Shown here piece by piece: positions 60,931-64,000 of a stretch of DNA of 64,000 bases; the first letter of the stretch is position 1; each line of letters starts with the position of its first letter. Location of the stretch: positions 29,513 to 93,512 of the forward strand of contig ONTZ01000024.1 in assembly GCA_900320905.1 (NCBI GenBank), in the 5' to 3' direction. The translations under genes were made by a program, and so were the position numbers. The DNA is from an uncultured Prevotella sp. (lineage in GTDB: Bacteria > Bacteroidota > Bacteroidia > Bacteroidales > Bacteroidaceae). The notes beneath the pieces were generated by a model that saw only the letters and a program-made list of their open reading frames with translations, did not search any database and had not been told where the DNA came from.

Positions 60931-62604
60931 ATGCAGACAAAACATTTTATTCTCTTGTCAGCCGCCACCGTGATGTTCCTTTCATCCTGCTCCAGCAAAC
61001 TGGGCGCCCTGTCGGCTGATAACTTCACCGTGACCCCGAACCCCTTAGAGACACAGGCCGGCAGCGTGCCCGCCACCATCAACGGCCACTTCCCTGAGAA
61101 GTACATGAACAAGAAAGCCGTCGTCACCGTCGTTCCCGAACTGCGCTACTCCAACGGCCAGACCGTGCAGGGCAACAGCGCCACCTTCCAGGGAGAGAGC
61201 GTGCTGGGCAACGACCAGAGCATCTCCTACCGTCTGGGCGGCAACTACACGATGAAGACCACCTTCGCCTACGCCGACGACAACAAGGCCGACATGTACC
61301 TCACCTTCAATGCCCGTATCGGCAAGAAAGCCGTGAAGGTGCCAGAGGTGAAGGTCGCCGAGGGCATCGTCGCCACGTCGGAACTCTACAAGCAGACCCT
61401 CAGCACCGCCCAGGCCGCCATCGCCCCCGATGCCTACCAGCGCATCAGCAAGCAGAAGCAGGAGGCCAACATCAAGTTCCTCATCCAGCAGGCCACCCTG
61501 CGCAAGAGCGAACTGAAGAACAACTCCATTCAGGAGTTCGTGAAGATGCTGCAGAAGATCAATGCCGACCGCGAGGGTCTGAACCTCGACAACGTGGAGG
61601 TGTCGGCCTATGCCTCTCCCGACGGCGGTTTCAGCATCAACGACAAACTGGCCAACGAGCGTCAGAAGGTGTCGGAGCAATACGTCAACGAGGAACTGAA
61701 GAAGATCAATATGGACGCCCGCGTGGATGCGAAGTACACCGCCCAGGACTGGGAAGGCTTCCAGGAACTGGTGAAGGCCAGCGACATCCAGGACAAGGAT
61801 GTCATCCTGCGCGTCCTCTCGATGTATAAGGACCCCGAGGAGCGTGAGCAGCAGATCAAGAATATCTCCTCCGCCTTCCGCGAACTCGCCGACGGCATCC
61901 TGCCGCAGTTGCGCCGCGCCCGCCTCACCATCAACTACGAGACGGTGGGCCGCTCCGACGACCAGATCCTGCAGCAGATCAAGGACGATGCCACCAAACT
62001 GAGCATCGAGGAACTGCTCTATGGCGCCGCCCTCAAGGACGACCTCAACGCCAAGGAAGACATCTACAAACTAGCCACGGAGATCTACCCCCGCGATGCC
62101 CGCGCCTTCAACAACCTCGCCACCATCCAGTATGCCCGTGGCAACTACGACGCAGCGCGCCAGTATATCCAGAAGGCACAGGCTGTCGGCAGCGCCCTGC
62201 CTGAGACCAAGGCCAACCTCGGTCTGCTGGCCCTGAAGAGCGGCGACGTGAAGACCGCCGAGCAACTCATTGCCAGTGCCACCGGTGCCAACGGCCTCGA
62301 AGAAGTATTAGGCAACCTCCACCTGGCACAGGGCAACTACGCCCAGGCCGAGCAGGACTTCGCCGAGACCTACAGCAACAGCGCCGCCCTGGCCCAGATC
62401 CTCAACAAGAACTACGCCTCTGCCGCCGTCACGCTGAAATATGTGAAGAACCCCGACGCCGTCACAGAATACCTGAAGTCAGTGCTCTCCGCCCGCATGG
62501 GCAACAGCAGCGATGCCGCCGAGGCCCTGAAGAGCGCCTTGGCCAAAGACCCGTCGCTGAGCCGTTATGCCGAGCACGACCTCGAACTGAAGACGATTAA
62601 ATAA
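60931..62604 (+). CDS. OmpA-like/TPR outer-membrane lipoprotein
   Basis: A 557-residue protein. ATG 60931 gives a lipoprotein signal (ATVMFLSSC, Cys about 18). The first 170 residues form a beta-rich domain (PATINGHFPEKYMNKKAVVTVVPEL). An OmpA-like peptidoglycan-association region follows (VEVSAYASPDGGFSINDKLANERQKVSEQYV). The C-terminal 200 residues are TPR repeats (AFNNLATIQYARGNYDAARQYIQKA, ANLGLLALKSGDVKTAEQL). It likely tethers the envelope or supports assembly. It begins 19 bp after the tRNA-Leu with no promoter between, and is GC-rich with strong codon bias. A stop-start overlap (TAATG) couples it to the next gene. Confidence 0.83.
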   Translation: MQTKHFILLSAATVMFLSSCSSKLGALSADNFTVTPNPLETQAGSVPATINGHFPEKYMNKKAVVTVVPELRYSNGQTVQGNSATFQGESVLGNDQSISYRLGGNYTMKTTFAYADDNKADMYLTFNARIGKKAVKVPEVKVAEGIVATSELYKQTLSTAQAAIAPDAYQRISKQKQEANIKFLIQQATLRKSELKNNSIQEFVKMLQKINADREGLNLDNVEVSAYASPDGGFSINDKLANERQKVSEQYVNEELKKINMDARVDAKYTAQDWEGFQELVKASDIQDKDVILRVLSMYKDPEEREQQIKNISSAFRELADGILPQLRRARLTINYETVGRSDDQILQQIKDDATKLSIEELLYGAALKDDLNAKEDIYKLATEIYPRDARAFNNLATIQYARGNYDAARQYIQKAQAVGSALPETKANLGLLALKSGDVKTAEQLIASATGANGLEEVLGNLHLAQGNYAQAEQDFAETYSNSAALAQILNKNYASAAVTLKYVKNPDAVTEYLKSVLSARMGNSSDAAEALKSALAKDPSLSRYAEHDLELKTIK

Positions 62605-63680
62605 TGGTAGGAGCCAGAAGAAGATATCAGAAGATATGTGGCAGTCGCCACGGAGATAAAAGACAATTGTCCTCTATCTTCTTCTGTCTCCTCCTTACTT
62701 CCCTTATCTCCTTATTCTCCGCCTGCGGCCCCGACAAAGGCTACTTCCGCATGGAAGGCGAGTTCAAGGGCTTCAGCCAGGGCGAGTTCTACGTCTACAG
62801 CACCGACGGCGGCCTGCGCAAGGTCGACACCGTCGCCGTGAAGGGCGGGCGCTTCACCTACCAGATTCCCCTCGACAGCGCCGCCACCTTCGTGATCGTC
62901 TTCCCCAACTACTCCGAGATCCCCGTCTTAGGGGCCTCCGGTGCGGAGGTTGAGATCAAGGGCGACGTCTCCCACCTGAAAGAGATCGAGGTGCGGGGCA
63001 CCAAGGAGAACGAACTGATGACCGGCTTCCGTATGAAGGTCAGCGAGATGACGCCTCCCGAGACCGCCAGGGAAGCCGCCGCCTTCATCGGAGAGCACCC
63101 CGCCACGCTGACCGCCATCTACCTGCTCAACAAATACTTCATCCAGACGCCCGAGGCCGACCTACAGCAGGCGCTCACCCTGTCGCAGGCCATCCGCCAG
63201 GCGCGCCCCTCCGACCGTCGCATCGCCACCCTCGTCAGGCACCTCGAAGGCCTCCAGGGGCTCCGCACCGGAGCCACGCTGCCAAAGTTCGCAGCCACCG
63301 ACATCAAGGGCCGTCCCATCTCCAGCGGCGACCTCTATGCCCCTGTGAATGTCATCACCACGTGGTCATCGTGGAACTACGAGAGTCAGACCATGCTGCG
63401 CCAACTGAAGCGTCGTGAGAAGGAGAAGGGCGTGAGTCAGTTGAAGATTGTGAGCATCTGTCTGGATGCCGATGCCAGGGAGTGTCGCCGTCTGCTGGAC
63501 CGCGACTCCATCACGTGGAGTAACATCTGCGACGAGCGTATGTGGGACCATCCCGTCGTCACTGCCCTGGGCCTGTCGAAGATCCCCGACAATATCATCA
63601 CCAACAGTCAGGGGAAGATCCTCGCCCACTCCCTGCCTGTGGCGGAACTCAACAAGAAAATCGACGAATTATTGAAATAA
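62604..63680 (+). CDS. Thioredoxin-fold lipoprotein lacking the CxxC pair
   Basis: A 358-residue protein. The N-terminus is unusually long before a hydrophobic stretch and lipobox (CLLLTSLISLFSAC, Cys about 41); a TTG at 62670 could instead be the start. An N-terminal beta-domain (YFRMEGEFKGFSQGEFYVYS, about 45-140) matches DUF4369, which often precedes TlpA/ResA-type domains. The C-terminal domain (about 225-358) has VNVITTWSSWNYESQTMLRQL where redox proteins have W-C-x-x-C, and then KIPDNIITNSQGKI with the cis-Pro area. Without cysteines it cannot be a classical disulfide reductase. The start codon overlaps the previous stop. Confidence 0.8.
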   Translation: MVGARRRYQKICGSRHGDKRQLSSIFFCLLLTSLISLFSACGPDKGYFRMEGEFKGFSQGEFYVYSTDGGLRKVDTVAVKGGRFTYQIPLDSAATFVIVFPNYSEIPVLGASGAEVEIKGDVSHLKEIEVRGTKENELMTGFRMKVSEMTPPETAREAAAFIGEHPATLTAIYLLNKYFIQTPEADLQQALTLSQAIRQARPSDRRIATLVRHLEGLQGLRTGATLPKFAATDIKGRPISSGDLYAPVNVITTWSSWNYESQTMLRQLKRREKEKGVSQLKIVSICLDADARECRRLLDRDSITWSNICDERMWDHPVVTALGLSKIPDNIITNSQGKILAHSLPVAELNKKIDELLK

Positions 63681-63718
63681 CAACAATTTAAACTATCTAA
63701 AGAATCCCTTAAATCATC

Positions 63719-64000
63719 ATGCTAGTAAAAACATACACCGCCGCAGTAAACGGATTAGAAGCCAGCAGAATAACCGTAGAGGTAAATATGACCAGGGGCG
63801 TGCAGTTCCACCTGTCTGGTCTGGCCGACACAGCCGTCAGGGAGAGTTATGACCGTATCCGTGCGGCCGTGAGCAACATCGGTTTCAAGCCACCTACCGC
63901 CGATATCACCATCAACCTCAGTCCTGCCGACATACGCAAGGAGGGCAGTGGCTACGACTTGCCTCTTGCCGTCGGCATCCTCGCTGCCCACGGGAAAGTG
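63719..64000 (+). CDS. comM: YifB/ComM-family Mg chelatase-like ATPase (5' part)
   Basis: The first 94 codons of a gene cut by the window edge. MLVKTYTAAVNGLEASRITVEV, LSGLADTAVRESYDRIRAA, ITINLSPADIRKEGSGYDLPLAVGILAA is the typical N-terminus (S5-like domain) of ComM/YifB proteins, whose full length is about 510 with a downstream AAA+ and Mg-chelatase domain. ComM is a hexameric helicase that aids branch migration in natural transformation. It begins 38 bp after the thioredoxin-fold gene. Confidence 0.88.
   Translation, partial: MLVKTYTAAVNGLEASRITVEVNMTRGVQFHLSGLADTAVRESYDRIRAAVSNIGFKPPTADITINLSPADIRKEGSGYDLPLAVGILAAHGKV

Overview
The window reads as chromosomal DNA of a Bacteroidales bacterium, most likely a gut or rumen Prevotellaceae (Prevotella/Segatella/Xylanibacter type). 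Evidence: a SusC/SusD polysaccharide locus, type IX secretion genes porU and porV, BspA-like and dockerin-tailed secreted proteins, and more than twenty promoters with the Bacteroidetes -7 box TAnnTTTG, several with TTTG about 20 bp upstream. I saw no rRNA, CRISPR array, transposase or prophage gene. All functions are inferred from sequence patterns; no search was run.

Layout. 1-3759 (+): a GH2 glycosidase and the ABC-F factor EttA. 3770-18951 (-): an arabinan-type polysaccharide utilization locus: membrane regulator, SusC, SusD, a surface lipoprotein with three repeated modules, and three GH43 enzymes. 19066-24179: RluA-type pseudouridine synthase, pyridoxamine kinase, an IGHMBP2-like helicase and a DUF4468 protein. 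24196-33372 (-): LRR/GLUG/dockerin protein, IspF, PorV, PorU. 33415-37063 (-): FAH-family enzyme, then rplM-rpsI-rpsB-tsf behind a leader of about 190 nt. 37356-44181: tricorn-like protease, MATE exporter, two related alpha/beta hydrolases. 44182-44941: non-coding, holding a promoter, a 43-bp tandem hairpin array and repeated TTAGTCG motifs. 44942-54604 (+ mostly): dockerin-tailed protein, SSS symporter, ArgS, RNase H, RibD (-), TrmO, PrmC, RecX, ComF. 54768-57538: TonB-like protein, membrane TPR/HTH lipoprotein, a candidate small RNA, pectate lyase. 57665-64000 (+): PyrE, SRPBCC protein, ArgH, Rieske-like lipoprotein, tRNA-Leu(UAA), OmpA/TPR lipoprotein, thioredoxin-fold lipoprotein, start of ComM.

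How the genes work together: in the PUL, SusD and the modular lipoprotein should bind glycan at the cell surface, SusC imports oligosaccharides, the GH43 enzymes cut arabinan, and the regulator senses a product in the periplasm. PorU/PorV would export and anchor T9SS cargo.

The most unusual content is not a gene. A family of 10-bp-periodic CCTAGG arrays occurs at four loci: inside the helicase gene, between rpsI and rpsB, at the ribD stop codon, and at the stop codon of the SRPBCC gene before argH. A second family of 7-bp tandem repeats (roughly RTGARRA or its complement) lies within coding sequence of porV, the MATE gene, prmC and the SSS symporter, and in intergenic gaps. With the 43-bp array, a promoter-to-terminator small RNA candidate, and a PUL regulator that lacks kinase and receiver domains, these are the main leads.
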